Shown: piece after piece, positions 23,041 to 36,700 of the stretch
How positions within the stretch are numbered: position 1 is the first letter of the stretch
How the letters are laid out: each line of letters begins with the position of its first letter
Assembly: GCA_020086605.1 (NCBI GenBank)
Contig: JACBWW010000004.1
Coordinates: forward strand, 38,541,230-38,605,229
Length of the DNA: 64,000 nucleotides
Origin: Lanius collurio
Lineage: Eukaryota; Chordata; Aves; Passeriformes; Laniidae
Direction of reading: 5' to 3'
Notes under the pieces: generated by a model
The model's input: only the letters and a program-made list of their open reading frames with translations
What the model was told of the DNA's origin: nothing
Databases searched by the model: none
Made by a program: the position numbers and the translations under genes

Positions 23041-24449
23041 CGTCAAGACATATTTATTTACAGTCAGTACCACTAGGAGTGGATTCAAGTAGTAGTTGTC
23101 CATATTTTTAATGGGATTTGACATTTAAGCAGCATTTCAGTTCACCTCTAAGCTTATAATTACACTTGCAAATCTGCTTAGCAAGACAGCAGCAGAGTAT
23201 CCCAGGGGACAGCTCAGATTGGATCTGTTCCCACAGGAGCAGCACTGGAGTACCAAGTGATGCTACAAAGCAGACACTGAGGGCTGCAGTGCCTGACACA
23301 GACACCTGCAAACTGGACCCACTCCTAATCTTCACAATAAAAACAAAACCAAAGCCAGCAAAGAGCCCTCTCTTTATCTTAAAAGCAATACTGCACTGAG
23401 TCAGATACCACTGGAGGTCAGGAGCACTTCATGAATACACTGAGACAAGACTCCTTTCCATACCTCGCTGATTATTCCTCCTCTCAAGAAATCTGCAAGT
23501 GCTGAAAGTACCAGGGCAGGCCCAGGATGAAATCCTGATCATCACCTCCTGGTCTGGAGTCATGATGGCCCAGTACGGAGAAGCACCTTTACACCTCCCA
23601 CACAAATGAAGCATCTTCTTCACATTTGATTTTCTCTTTCATCATAGCCCTATCACCACTGAAATTTTGAGAGCAAATTGATGGCAAATAGCAGGATGCT
23701 CAATATTATTTTTGCACCCAATTTATACACCCTAGCCATCCTTTGCACCTAAATTATACCAGAACCTCCAAGATATGACTGGAACCAGATAAAGTACATA
23801 TGAAGTACTCAGCTCAGACTCCACATATACTCTGGTCTCTTCAGGTCTGGGAAAAAAGCAAGTCTGATTTATACTGATTTGGATTTTTCATCCATGCCCA
23901 TGGGAAGCAAAGTGAAGAATCTCCTTCTCTCACAATCCACCTCAGCAGATCTTTCTGCAGGATGCAAATGGTTTCATCCCTGAGTTCAACTTCAAAAGAG
24001 AAATTAAATGCTCAGCATTCACCACACTAGCACCAGAAGCAAAGAGAGCATTGAGCACAAAGGTATCCACTGCAGAGACAAAGAGCAAAAGAGAAGCACA
24101 ACTGGAAAAGATGGAGAAAAGCAGAAAGAACCCAATTTGTATCATACCAAAGAAAAAGAAGGAAACCTGATGCTAGAGAGAGAAAGCTTACAGAAGGCGA
24201 CTGTGCTGTTCAACAGCAAAACCTCTGTAGTCCTCAGTGGTCATTTGGGAGCAGCCTGGTACCTCCATCAGCAATGACCCCAGACTGGTTAAAGAACGTA
24301 TCTAGAAAGCATTCTCAGCCATAAGAACCCTCGAGGCCATTTCAAAGACATGACCTAAATTCCTATTTTTCTTTTTTTCCCAGCAGGGATGACACAGCAC
24401 TTTGTCCAGCTTAGTGCATACAGTTCTCCACTCCTCAGCCAGAGCCCTT
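23041..24449 (-). other. PRR5L: PRR5L 3' untranslated region (inferred extent)
   Basis: Non-coding sequence downstream of the PRR5L stop codon on the - strand, up to the first clear AATAAA on that strand (23053-23058). The length of about 1.4 kb suits the gene, but the end is inferred from the signal alone. Confidence 0.5.
23053..23058 (-). promoter_or_regulatory. PRR5L: Poly(A) signal candidate, PRR5L
   Basis: TTTATT on the + strand, which is AATAAA on the - strand, about 1.4 kb past the PRR5L stop. An ATTAAA variant lies slightly upstream, near 23107-23112. Confidence 0.45.
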
Positions 24450-24781
24450 CTAGCTGACAGAGGTGCAGTTCAGCTCGGCAGGGTCCTGCCTGCTGGCTGC
24501 TGCCACGACTCCCTCCGGGCCGTCGGCAATGCTGGGCTCGCTGGAGCACTGCCTGTGGCTGAAGCAGCTGGGCTGCAGCAGGAGGCATTTGTCAGAAGTG
24601 TCCGATTCCTCGATGACCATGCCCGTGTGCATCATGGAGGCCATGGCCAGGAGCTGGATGTCCGAGTGAGCGTTGGCAACAGTGTGGCGACGGATGCTCC
24701 CACATTTCTCCAGGTAAGCCTCGCCCTCCTGCTCTGTCAGTGGGGTCAGGGCCTTAGGACGGGATCTGGAGTACCGTCTCT
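24450..24781 (-). CDS. PRR5L: PRR5L terminal coding exon
   Basis: Acceptor CTCTTCCAG. The first two bases complete a Glu codon begun in the previous exon. It encodes RRYSRSRPKALTPLTEQEGE and the C-terminal RHTVANAHSDIQLLAMASMM, RQCSSEPSIADG and ELNCTSVS, then TAG at 24452-24450. This segment is PRR5L-specific, which separates it from PRR5. Human PRR5L has about 20 more residues between RPK and LTPLTEQ, as I remember it; here the two are directly adjacent in the exon with only one residue between them. Confidence 0.95.
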
Positions 24782-27700
24782 CTGGAAGAGAAAAAGGAAG
24801 TGGGAATGGTGACCAGCACACAAACGAAGCATTGCCCACAGTGCTAGGCTGGCCTCGGGGAACTAAGAGAATTCAGTGTGCAGCTGCAGAGGGTCCCACC
24901 TCATTACCACTGGAAAACAGTCAGGAGCTCACTAGTTCCTACTGCTAGGTGTTGGGAAAGGAGATCTGCCTCTGCCACAGCAAGGGAAGACCTCCCATCC
25001 TGCTGTAGGTGCTGCAGCCTGCGAGAGAAGTGAGACAAAAAGTCACCAGCGCAGCTGAGGGACTCTCTTTAGCACCCTGGTGTTCTCCTCTTTTATCAAG
25101 GAGTGCAGACCTAGTCAGTACTCTCGCATACAGGCTCACAAAAATGAGTGACTATAAAATGGCCAAGTCTCCAAAAAAAACAGTCGGGGGGATTCGAATT
25201 GCCATCCCTTTCTCTAAAAAATTTCTCTCAGGAAGTACCAGCTGTTGTCAATGTGGAATTCCTGATGCTTACATTGCACTGTCTTTCCATCTGCCTAGGA
25301 AAAGGACATTCTGTTGGCATTATCCCACTGTATTTTTTAAAGATCATGCCAGAAAAAGAACATTTCATCCACTCTGCAAAATGTCTGTTTTGGAGGCTGG
25401 AGAGAGAAAACACCTAACAGCGCACAGGAACAGTCCACAACAGCCTGGGGAAAAGGGGCACAAGGGAAAGGCAGCGACACAGAACAGATGGGTGTGGGCT
25501 GCACGATCTGTTCAGCAAAAACATTAAGGGGGAAAAATGCCTGGTGTGAAGCGCAGACCCAAGGCACAGTCCCCAGCCCAGTACCATGAAGCACATTTCA
25601 ATTCTGAAAGCTTGAAGAGAGGCAGGGGTCAGTCAGTGCTGTGGCTCGCTGTAAGCTCCCCAGCGGGCTGGATCAGGCACTGCTCCTGCTCCCCTGAGCC
25701 CCCTGCAATGCTGGACACCTCCTGTGGGTCTTATGGCCGCAGCAGCTCATCGAGCCATTCCCCACCCGTCTCTTTGTTTCTCACAAACTTCACTGAAGTG
25801 CAGAGTCTCCTTTCATAAAGTCAGAAGCCTTTACACCACATAAAAGGCTTCCAAGCAAGACTTCAGAGCATGAGAGAGAAACAAAATGCAAAGCAAAGTA
25901 CTCGTCAGTGAAGGTTATCAAGAGTTAGAAGCTTGTACCACGAAGAAAAGCAGAAAAATTCTATATTGTTGAAGGGATGTGAGCAGCCAACAGTTCACCC
26001 TGCTACTGCCAGTAATACATCAATTCAAAATGGTTCATTTCGTGCTTAAGAATACGCAAAAATCATTTCAGAGGCTGGCTACAGCAAATATACTCTTTAG
26101 GTTTCACCTGCAGCTCAAGCCACAGCAAACTGTAATGTTAAAGGGCCTTGGGATCTGACTCTGCAGAAAATAAATCAGGTGAAATTAGGCTAAACTCTGA
26201 ACACACATCTACTGCTCTACTTTTCCCTCTTTACTTTCTTGGCCACAAGAGACAGTCTCTTAAGAGAGTTGTCATGCGTAGTTAAATTACAAATTTTATT
26301 TCTACTTTGGTGCTTATGACCAGGAATATAATCTGGGAGGAGTTTTTCTGGGATTTTTTTTGCATGCAACCTCAGATCAGCAGTGAAGTGTGGATGTTTT
26401 ACCTTCTCTCCTACTCCCAACATAAACCCTGTTTCCTAGTCAGCTGGATCCCTTTGGCATACTCCATCCTTACCATGCAGGTTATGGTTAATTGACACAG
26501 GCAAAGCAAGAAGGGTGCTAACAGAAGAGCAGGTGGGAATGCTGCCATCTGCAATTCCCCTCTGAGCAGTCCTGTCCCCTTTCACACCTCTCTCACTTTA
26601 AATCAACTTAAGATACAGCAGCCTTGCAGGCTGAAGCCTTATGTGTACTCCCAGCTGGGATCAGACTCCTTCAGTCACGTCTCTCAACACTCATTTACTC
26701 TGAAGGCTCCAGTTTGGCCTCTAGAGCAGCGGTGTACAATGCAAGCACACCCAAAGCCCAACAGCACACTTCCCAAAAGGTACTTCAGGGCTCCTACTGA
26801 GCTTCATCATCATTACAGGCTACCCAGTGAGAGAAGAAACTAGTTCTGAGAAAGCAAAAAGGTGAATGAAAGAGAGAGAGAGGAAGAGAAAGAAGTCTGA
26901 TTACAAGTAAAAAGAAGGAAAAGAAGCCACCTCCACAGCAGCCCTTTGAAAATACCATGATTATTTGCAGGAAAGTGCTGTTTTGCAGTCCATGTCTTGT
27001 ACTGCAAACACAAGTTCTTTCTTTCCTCATGCTCAGCACAGGGTGGAGCAGGGGCAAAAGGCCACCTTGGAAATATACACAAATAAATGACAACTAAAAT
27101 CAAAGTAAATTCAATTATTTTAAGGCATATAAACTTTACAAGACCAGTTTGTGTAGGTTTTTTTTTTTTTTTTTTAAATGGCCCAGATGCCTTGTTCAGC
27201 TGGCAGAAATCCAGGATGGCTAGAAACCTCCATCCAGGTCAGACAGCTACCTTTCAAACTATCCCAGCAGCACGCAGATATCCATGAACAGCAAAGCTAT
27301 CAAATTTGTCAAAGTCCAACTTTTACAGGGGATTTTGGTCTAGGCTGAGCTTCAGGATTAGATGTGCAAATCCACGCTGAACTGTGCAACCATGTTCACT
27401 TGCACAGAAGATATCTGATTGCCCAGCAACCACAGAAACAAAAATCCTGAGCCACAGTTTTCCTAAAGCAATGCCATGAGTTTATTACAGGCAGAGATTG
27501 TCGGAGTCTTGTTACTTTCTTCTACCACAAGACCATCTTTTCCCATATGCTGCTGAAGTGCAGTACAAAATAAGTTGTGGATCTCCAGATTGCTACAATT
27601 TTGCATCAAAGCAAAGGCTAAAGCTTATAAAAACAGAGGGAGACTGGAGCTTTTTTCACTGGTTCTATTTAAGTCTTCTTGACTATCAAATCAGTAACAC

Positions 27701-30700
27701 TATTCCCATTAGCTAGTCAATCTGTTCTGGCTGGCCACATATGTAAGCAGAGCTCCTGGGTCATGTGTAAAGAAGTTTCCCAGAATAAGCACACCCTTCC
27801 TAGAGTGAGGTGCCCGTTCTCTCACCTAGACACGTTTATCTTTACTTTAAACACAGAACTTTGGAGTTTTTTAATAGAATCCTCAGTTGGAAGGAAGACT
27901 TCATGCAAAACTTGTCATCCCTCAGAATTAATATGCAACAGTTCTGCTTTTGCAAAGGCTGGTTGATGCAGCAGCTGAAAAGCAGGCAAGCAAGCAGGGA
28001 CAGAGAGCAGGCAGCAAAGGACCAGGTAGTCTCTCACTGTGGTGAAAACAGCACACCAGGCATGGACCCAAAGGTTTTAAAATCCAGTCCGTCTCCAGAG
28101 AGAGGGGAGACTCTGTGAGTGGGTGTGTAGGGGGGTCTGTGTGTGTGTGCAGTGATGGGGCACTCATAGTTCACTAAGTCATGGAAAAGAAAAAGCCTGT
28201 CACAAAAATCGACATTCAGAAACATTAATCAGGACCTTTTCAGGGGTGTTTTAGCCTTTGTTTCCTGTCTCTCACAGAGTCATGCACTGTTTCCTTTTCC
28301 AGCACAAACACCTCCCATTACCCAACCTGTGTACCCCATTAACAGCTTCAGTACAATGTGCATGTCTTACCAAGCAAACAGGTGCTACCAGAGGAGCTGT
28401 GATCCTCACACAAACCTAAGAATGGTGATACCACCTGCTTGACCAGTTCTTCCAGCTGTAGGTAGCCCTCAGTGGGGCCAGTAGGCTCATGGACACTCTG
28501 AAAATCAAACACAAGAAGTCAACATTACCCTTAAAAGGTTCTTGAGTAAAGCCTGGGGTCTGTCAATTCTCTCTACACTAGAATATCCCAACTGTATCAG
28601 TAAAGCTTTTGGAGCTGATGGAGGTTTGGGTGCCTTTCAGGTCAATCTCCCTGTTCAAGTGTCAGTCACACCCTATGGACATTGAGCAGACAGTTCTTTT
28701 TTCTAAGCAAGTGATGGGAAGGTACAAGGTGTGCTCAGCTGAGGATGTGCACAGTGTACTACAGCAATGTAATTATACCAGGGCGGTTCTAGCAGAACAC
28801 ATCTCTTTGTAGAAAAGCCTTAAAACGCCTTGGGGAAAGCACCGCTCTTTTCCTAGGCAGGACTGCAGGCAAAGCACCCTCTGTGGTTCAGCTTACAGCT
28901 GTGAAGATGGCTGATAACACCAACCAATTTAACAGTAATTTCAGAAACTGTTCAGACTTAACTTCCTGCAAAGCCTAATAAGCTTCTTTTCCTCAAATGT
29001 GTTACTCTGAGATCCTCTTTGCTCTCAAGATTCTTGCATTAAAAAAATATTTCAGGGAAATTGAGTATCACCTGCTGTTCCAATCTGGGTCACTGGAACA
29101 TCAGAACAGTGAGAACTCATACAGAACTTCCAGCTTAGCCACTTCACAATTTTTGTTGTGCTTCAGAAACTTGTGTTCTCAGACACTCGTTATATTGGAG
29201 AAGAAATAAAAGCCACCAGGCTGTGTGGAGGGAGGGGATGCCACCCAGAGGGACTTTGGCAGGCTTGAGAGCTGGGCCTGTGCAAACCTCATGATAATCA
29301 ATAAGGTCAAATGAAAGATCCTGCTTGTGGTTCAGAGGAAGGTTGGATGGGACTCTGAGCAACCTGGTCTAGTGGAAGGGAGGTTGGAACTAGATGATCA
29401 TCAAGATCCCTTCCAACCCAAACCATTCTATGATTCTATCAACCCAAACATGTAATATGGCATTAAAAAGACCCCCAAACCAGCTGTATTTGGCATGCTT
29501 GGAAAGTATTCTGTTGAGATCTGGATAAAAAGGATAGTTACCACAGATGCTCTGGATCTCTTGGGACAGGCCTTTGAAAGATGGCCTCTCATTTTGCCTG
29601 CTCCCAAAAGGCATTCCTCCTCTAATGGGCACTACTCAGCATCCCAGCCAGCCAAGGAGCTGGTGTCAAGCAGCCAGAAGCCACAGTTCATTCAAATTCC
29701 ATTATCTGCTGTGATGAAGACTTGCCCTGTCCTTGCAAAGCTGAGAAATTGGGAAAACTAGGGCACAAAGAGGCATTCAGATGAGTTAGAAGATGAAAAT
29801 TTGTGTGAAAAAAAAAGAGGTCTGAGACTCTTCCTAGAAGGGGAGAAGTACCAAAAAAATACAAAACCTCAGCTCTTTCAAGGCAACATCTTTACTGGTT
29901 CCCAGGAAAGCTCAGGGCATCCACATTCAGCTCTCATTTTAACACTGACCGCTCCCAAATGAGCACACATCACATCTCCTTCATCACACCCTCTACCCTC
30001 CCCACTTTCCCTCCAGTGTTTGTATGAGTTCAGTGAGGTCAAGACACCCAAGTGGAGTCAGAGGAAGAAGAGCAGAGGCTCCCCACCTGCAGAATTAACA
30101 GCATCTGGACAATGGAAGCTGGAAGCTTTGTCTGGACCAGGGGAAGGATTTCTTCCAACTTTACTTTTAGCAAGACCAAGTCTCTGAAGCCAAGAAGAGC
30201 AATCTGACGGATAGTCAACTCCTGACCCTAAAGAAACAAAGAAGGCAAAATCCAAGTGTAGATAAAGGGATGTGTAAGCAACAGACTAACACATGGGCAC
30301 ACAGACAAAAGGGACTATTCTGCCCATTGCTGAGGTGGCAAAACACCCCCATGTCATTCATTTTGAGGATTCACGATACTCTTCAATTTCCTCCCTCTCA
30401 GTCTCACATGAATTCTGAAATGGGCATTGGATCATCTGTGGTGTCACTAGGATTGGAGTGAAGCCAGAAATGGGCCTGTAGTTCACCAAATGACCATGTA
30501 TGTATTCATAAAACCCACTTGCCATCCAGTTTGTTCACAAAAGTAGCTTGTGCTTCTGGCACTTGGAGCTGAGAAACCAAAGAAGGTTTAGTAGGGAATG
30601 AAGTTATTACAGAATATTTCTTAACTAAACCTACCTCTGTTCTATATTGTACCCTCTTTTTGCTCAGCATCTGCACTTTAGACTTTGCTGATATGACAAA

Positions 30701-33700
30701 AATCTTCAGGTTAGTCCATTACAGATTTTAGGATTTAGGCTGGAGCAAAGCTGGCAAAACTGCTTGAACCAAACATCACTTTAAAAAGCAACAGCTTTAA
30801 TATCCCCTGCAAGGCATTCCATGTCCTCACAGATACTATTTTACATCAACAACACAAATGAGCAGGCTTAACAGATGATATTTCTCAGCATATTTAAACA
30901 CAGTCTAACTCCATTTGGCATGCTGGTGTTACCACCTTTCCCTCCTGCTGTGTTTAATGCCTGCACGACTCTCTCTTACCCCCCTGCAGCTCAATAGCAG
31001 AACTTTTCTTCCCAGCCCTGCCCAGCACTTTCTAGCCTGAAAAGTTTGCCTTGTTCTTCTCAGTATGTTAGTATCTGCCCCATGGTCTGCTTGGGAATCA
31101 TTTTATGATCTCCATAATACACTCAACATAGCACATATTTAGTTGGAAGGAATTAAAGCAGTTAATCATTAATTCATACATTATCAATATGTAAATACTA
31201 ATTAAAACCTATACTCTGGAGAGCTGCATGGCCATAATAAAAGCAGTTTGCTGTTTTAAACCATCACTGTGTAAGAAAAAAAGGTGTAGGAAAGACTAGT
31301 ACCTATCTTGGAACTATATTTCAGGAGCTGCAAACTTTTTATTTATATCATGCAGTTTAGTCCCATTAACTTCATACCCTGTTTCAAAATGCAAACATGT
31401 TTCTGTGCCAAGCAAAACAAGATTTGCTATTCTTTCTTCCACACCAATAGTCACAGCAACAGCTGCAACTATACGAAAGCCAGTGACCTGTTTACATAGT
31501 TCCCTTCTGTACAGCAATTTAACCAACTTGGCTGCTTAAAGGTCATATTTCTGCAACAGCTATGAGCCTTGGGGTTAAACTTAGCCAAGGTAGGAGGTTA
31601 GTGTGAGTTACTCCTTTGGTAACATGCTCACACATGTGACTGAATTGGTTTCATTCTGAATGGGAAACTGCTGGGATCGCAGAAGAGCTCAACTAAATAG
31701 TCCTGCTCATATTGGCAGGAAAGGGGAGTCAAGAACAAATTGACTTTCCCATCTACCAGAGCAGCATACGAAGAACAGCAGCTTGATGGAAGACACTCAA
31801 TGGATGAGCTCTCCTCACATGTTGTGACACACTGTATAAATGGTTACATACAGTTCCCTATTTCTAGGAAAAGCCTAATTTTGTTATTAGGACAGTGGCC
31901 TGGCAGAAAAGCAATTTCTATTTCTTGCTGCACCAGCAACTCTCTCTGTGGGAGCTTGGAGCAGTTTACTCTGAGTCAAATTCTTGGATGTATTTAGGCA
32001 GTTTAATCCATATGTTCGTATAGTACTCAGGTGCCTACAAAGCTTTAAATATCTTGTCTGTTTATGTTTCAGTTCCTCACCCAGAAAGTGGCAATACTTC
32101 CCAAACTTTACAGCTTTGATGACATATTTTGAGTGACTCAGATACCATGACAAGACAAATACAGCAAAAATGTTATGCTTTCTAAGAATCTCAACATCCC
32201 ATAGTCACACTTTCACCACTATAACCAAGTTACTTCCAAAAGCTGTACCCACAGTGCTGTAACTTCTGTCCCACTGCTCATCAGAGACATTTAATAGCAG
32301 GGGAGTTGATTTCTCTGCTAAGTGGCAGAATTATTAGCATCAGTGGGTAGGACACACAGTCAGCTCAACTATTTCCACAGTACACAGGTAGCTGCACTGC
32401 AGACAAAGCCCTGCTTAAATAGGTCATTCCCTCATTGAGAGTTAGTTGCAAAAGGAGAGAAAAGGAGAGAATTACAGTTGCAAGGTTTTGCCAGTCAAAC
32501 ACCTACCTTCAAGCATCTGCAGCAAGGAAAGAACAAAAATAAACACAGTAGAAAGGTTAGTGCCCGTCTTTGCAGAAGTTCTTTCTCTTTTAGGAAATGC
32601 CAGCTTTAATAGGATTAGAGGAAAAGGGCAAGCTTTGAGCTTTACCTGCTGCCTTTCAAACAATACAAGGGAAAAATAATTTTAAAAGGCTCTGGAAATA
32701 ATGTCTTCCAGAAGAGGCAAAAGTCAAGGGGAGGAGGCTAGCATTTCCAAGAACATCATTCTCCACATGAGGTATATTTTTCTTTTCCTCTGATGGCAAA
32801 AAATTTCAAAATAGGTGAGGGAGATAATTAGATTGCTCATACGGAAACCCTGACAAAATCTACATTAAAAAATGATACACCTCAAGACATCTGATGGGAT
32901 ACTCAGCTTTCAAAACACCCAGTGTAAAAAGGTCTTACATAAAGTCTTCATTCATCCTCTACCCCATAGACTTACATGTCCCCTTATTGAAGCATAAAAA
33001 AACCCAACTGAGGATTTCCCAAAGGCACAAATGGGATATAGGCCCTTCAAAACACATTAAGGTGAGTTAAACACATTTTCTCCTCATCTAGTCTTCAGAT
33101 TTATACCTCTAAGACAAGCTGTCATCTGCACCAACAGTCCCAGCTACTTAAAAAAGCAAGAACTATAAATACCAATAGCCCAGAGCTTCAGTCTAGACAA
33201 GGTGTAGTCCAACAATTTCAGTGTGTAAGCTTAGCTAAGCCCAGAGAGTAGACAATTGGGAATAAATTCAGTCCAAAACACTGTGCTTGTCCAACAGATT
33301 TTAGCAGTCCTTCTTACAATTAATACTTGGATAAACTCTATTTCCTCCCAGATTTAGTTTAAAGGCTTTGACATGTATTTAGCCACTGGCCTAACAGTGC
33401 TGCTGGCAAAGAAGTTTCCACCTGCCATCAGCAGACATTGCAGTTACATTGCTTCACCTGACTGAACTGCAATTACCTGGACTGGGTAGAATATTGCCTG
33501 GAGAGTAGGAAGAGTCTCTGTAAAATAGTGATCCCAGATTTCAGACAGGACATCAATGCGATCCTCACCTACAAAAACAGAGAGTGGGAGCAAGAGCTTT
33601 AGCAACAGGGACACTAAAAGCAAGTTGGATTTTCCAAGTACTCTCCAATTCCCCAAATAAGAGACTTCACTTTCCCAGTTTCTGCCCAAAACTGGACATC

Positions 33701-36700
33701 ATCCAGCTAAGTTTCCCCTTAACTGACAGAGACACAAGGCTGTGACCATAAATTGCTGTCACTTAGTGCAAAGAAGACAGTTCTGTGCAAAACACAAGAC
33801 CAATTCCAACAAAAGAGTGAAGCCCCTCTTCAACCAGAGGCTTTAACACCACAGCACAGGATTGTGCAATTGCACAGCTCACAGTCAACATGCTTGGCTA
33901 GCAGGGGAGAGGCCACACACAAACAGCTGAATCAGAAGGTCACAGCCAACATGAGCTGATCATCCAGCATCATCCTGCAATTGAGCCAGGGAGAGCATTT
34001 ATAAGTGCTGAGCCCCCTCCAGCATCCACTCAGTACCAAGCAGCAGTCAGGTACCTATCAGGAACCCTGACAAAGGCTCTAGTGACAAATGTGACCCTTG
34101 TGAAGGTTCCCAAATGAAATCCACTTGGGGCCACCCCTTATATGACTCCAGTTTGAAAAAATATCCCCACATGTAACTGCATACTTAAAATGAAGATAGA
34201 CTACATTATGCACCTTGGAATTCCCATAACAGAAATAAAACTGTGATCAAATTATGCTCATAGATTTGACTTACAGAGCTGTGTATTCCTCAGCATTTGG
34301 GCCCAAAACCTCTAAGTTTTTTAGCTACAGGTTTGCAATGTTTATTTCAAGTTTTAGATACATCCCTGGAAATCTCAGGTGCAAATACAGACTCAGATTT
34401 AAAACCACAAGTTTCTGACAGAAGAACTTTCTGGGATACCTCCTACAGAGCCTCAGCTGGAGCTCACAAGCAGTGAAGACTCAAAGAGCAGTGATGGAAG
34501 ACGGCCACTCAAGACATGTTTGTCACTAAAGGCCCTACATGAGGAACTGGAATACATGTAAAATTGCAACTCAAAGGAGCCTTATCGCTCTGTATTGAAG
34601 TGCTTTCCTCATCTGCAGACTTCCACACAGACTTGCACTGTGCTCGCCCATGGGTTGTGCTGCTTAGGACACAGCCAGAGAGCAGAGAGCCAGGAGGAGT
34701 AGATCCTGCAGACATTTCTCTTTGAGCAGAGAGCTGGCCTACTAACAATCACAGAAAAGTTCAAAGAGATGCTTCACTGTGTCAGGTATGACTCTGGCTT
34801 CAAGACTGGAACCGCAGGCAGACAAGAAACTACCCAACAACCCCACAACAGCTACCCTTTATCAGCAACAGCCGGGTGTAAGCAAAAAAGACAACAGGAA
34901 ACAGATTAATTGAATGTTTAAATTTTTCCCTCCTCTGCCTCCTACCCAGGACTGCAATGCTTTGCTGTGTGGAGACAGAATGGAATGTCAGAGATCACTT
35001 CTCCTTCTGAAGGGGAAGCAGGAATGGTTTGTTTCCTCAAGAAATCGTAAATCCTGCTGGCACTGAAAGAGATTCTGACTGACTGTATAAAGAAAAATCA
35101 TGTTAAAGTAACAGGCTGCGACTGAAAAATAGACACAGATGAAACACTGCCATGCCCTGCAGCCCTGCAGACACTCTGAGTGCTGGGGCAGTGCAAGTTT
35201 TCCAGGAAGACACAGCTCACCAAGAAGCGTGTACAAGAAATACTCACTGCTGTGACCACAAGAACTGCAACAAACCCACACATTATAAAAGAAAGGTGCC
35301 TGTGAGTCATCTTCTGCAGTGATGCCAGCCTGCACAGGCAAAGTGGCTCCAGGGTCACTTCAAACTAGGGACAGAAAAATGAGGCAGAGAAGGTGTTTTG
35401 CTACCTGCCTGGGAAACTTCATCTGACCCAAACTACCTGAGCATCTCTCAGCTTATTACATACTCAGTTTTCATAATGCCAAAGCAGATACCAGAATAGT
35501 TTTATATGAACAAGAAGCCAAAGCTTCAGGTAAGCTGTGCAGCATTCATTCTGAAGAGCTGGCTGTGGCAGGGCAGGTACCCACATTTTGGAAAAGGCAG
35601 GAATCTGCCCTTTTTCCTCCCTCACAGGGCCAATGCTGAAGAAGCACACACCGAGCAGGAGGCTGGCAACCCCTCATCTCCTCTGGGGCCCAAATCCTAC
35701 AGCTTGCCAGCTGGGTGAAGTCACTTGGTGCAGAATGGTGCGGAGGAATGCAGGAACAGCAATGACGTGAGATTATCATCGGTCTATTGGCATTTAATGA
35801 CCCACATACAACACACTGGTGATTAGCAAGAGATCCTCCCTGCAGGCTACAAAACTGGGTCAAACCAAACAGCAGCTTGGTTTTGAGTAAAGACGTGCTG
35901 GCTTCGCTTGAGCAGTCACTAAACGTGACCAACTCCCCACACATCCAACACTGAGTGGCCACACCACACTTGCCTTGGTCCACAGGCTCTGCAACAGTAA
36001 TTTGAACAAAACTCCATCTGTGATCAACTTCTTTCCAGAAGGATTTTATTCTCACCCAAGTTCTATTTTTTTCTTTAAATTTACACAAAGCTTGATAGTT
36101 CAGCTCTCAAAAGCATGACAGAGAAACTAAAATTGTGCTTACATCAAGCTGCCAATCACATTGAGAAATAAAAGGCAAAGGCAGTTCCAAGCAGTTTTGC
36201 AACAGGATCCAGGTCCAGCTGCCACACAAGACCCACATTACTGCTTTTGTGATGCAGTTATGGCTGGTGGGAGCATCATGGCTCTGTGGCTATCCAAACA
36301 GCCCACCCTCTCTTCAGCCTCACAGGGGCTCCTGAGGGCTTGTGTGATACTCTAGGACAGCACCAGAAAGGGCTGTATGCTTTCCAGACATGCAAATCAC
36401 CTCATCTGTCCAAACATCAAAGCACAGCTCCCTTCCAAAACAGGTTTCCTACTATACTTACCTTCACACAGCTTGACTTTCTCCTCCATAAACAGCAAGC
36501 CTTTCGCAAGGAGCTGGTTCTGCCAAGAGAATAGAGAGGCATGCATTTGCCTTTTATTTATAATGAACATGTAAGAGTACATTTTTGTCAGATGCTACCT
36601 ACTTTGCATGCATTTATCTTAAGTTAAAGTCATGCTGTAGCACCTTCTTCCAGCACTGGTCTCAGTGTGAGTGCTAGACATTCCTTAACCCCTTCTTGCT

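Noticed and set aside
35546..36088. 180-codon open frame on the - strand in a PRR5L intron
   Set aside because: It is cysteine-rich by chance without regular zinc-ligand spacing and lacks any known similarity; it is intronic between exons that join in phase without it.
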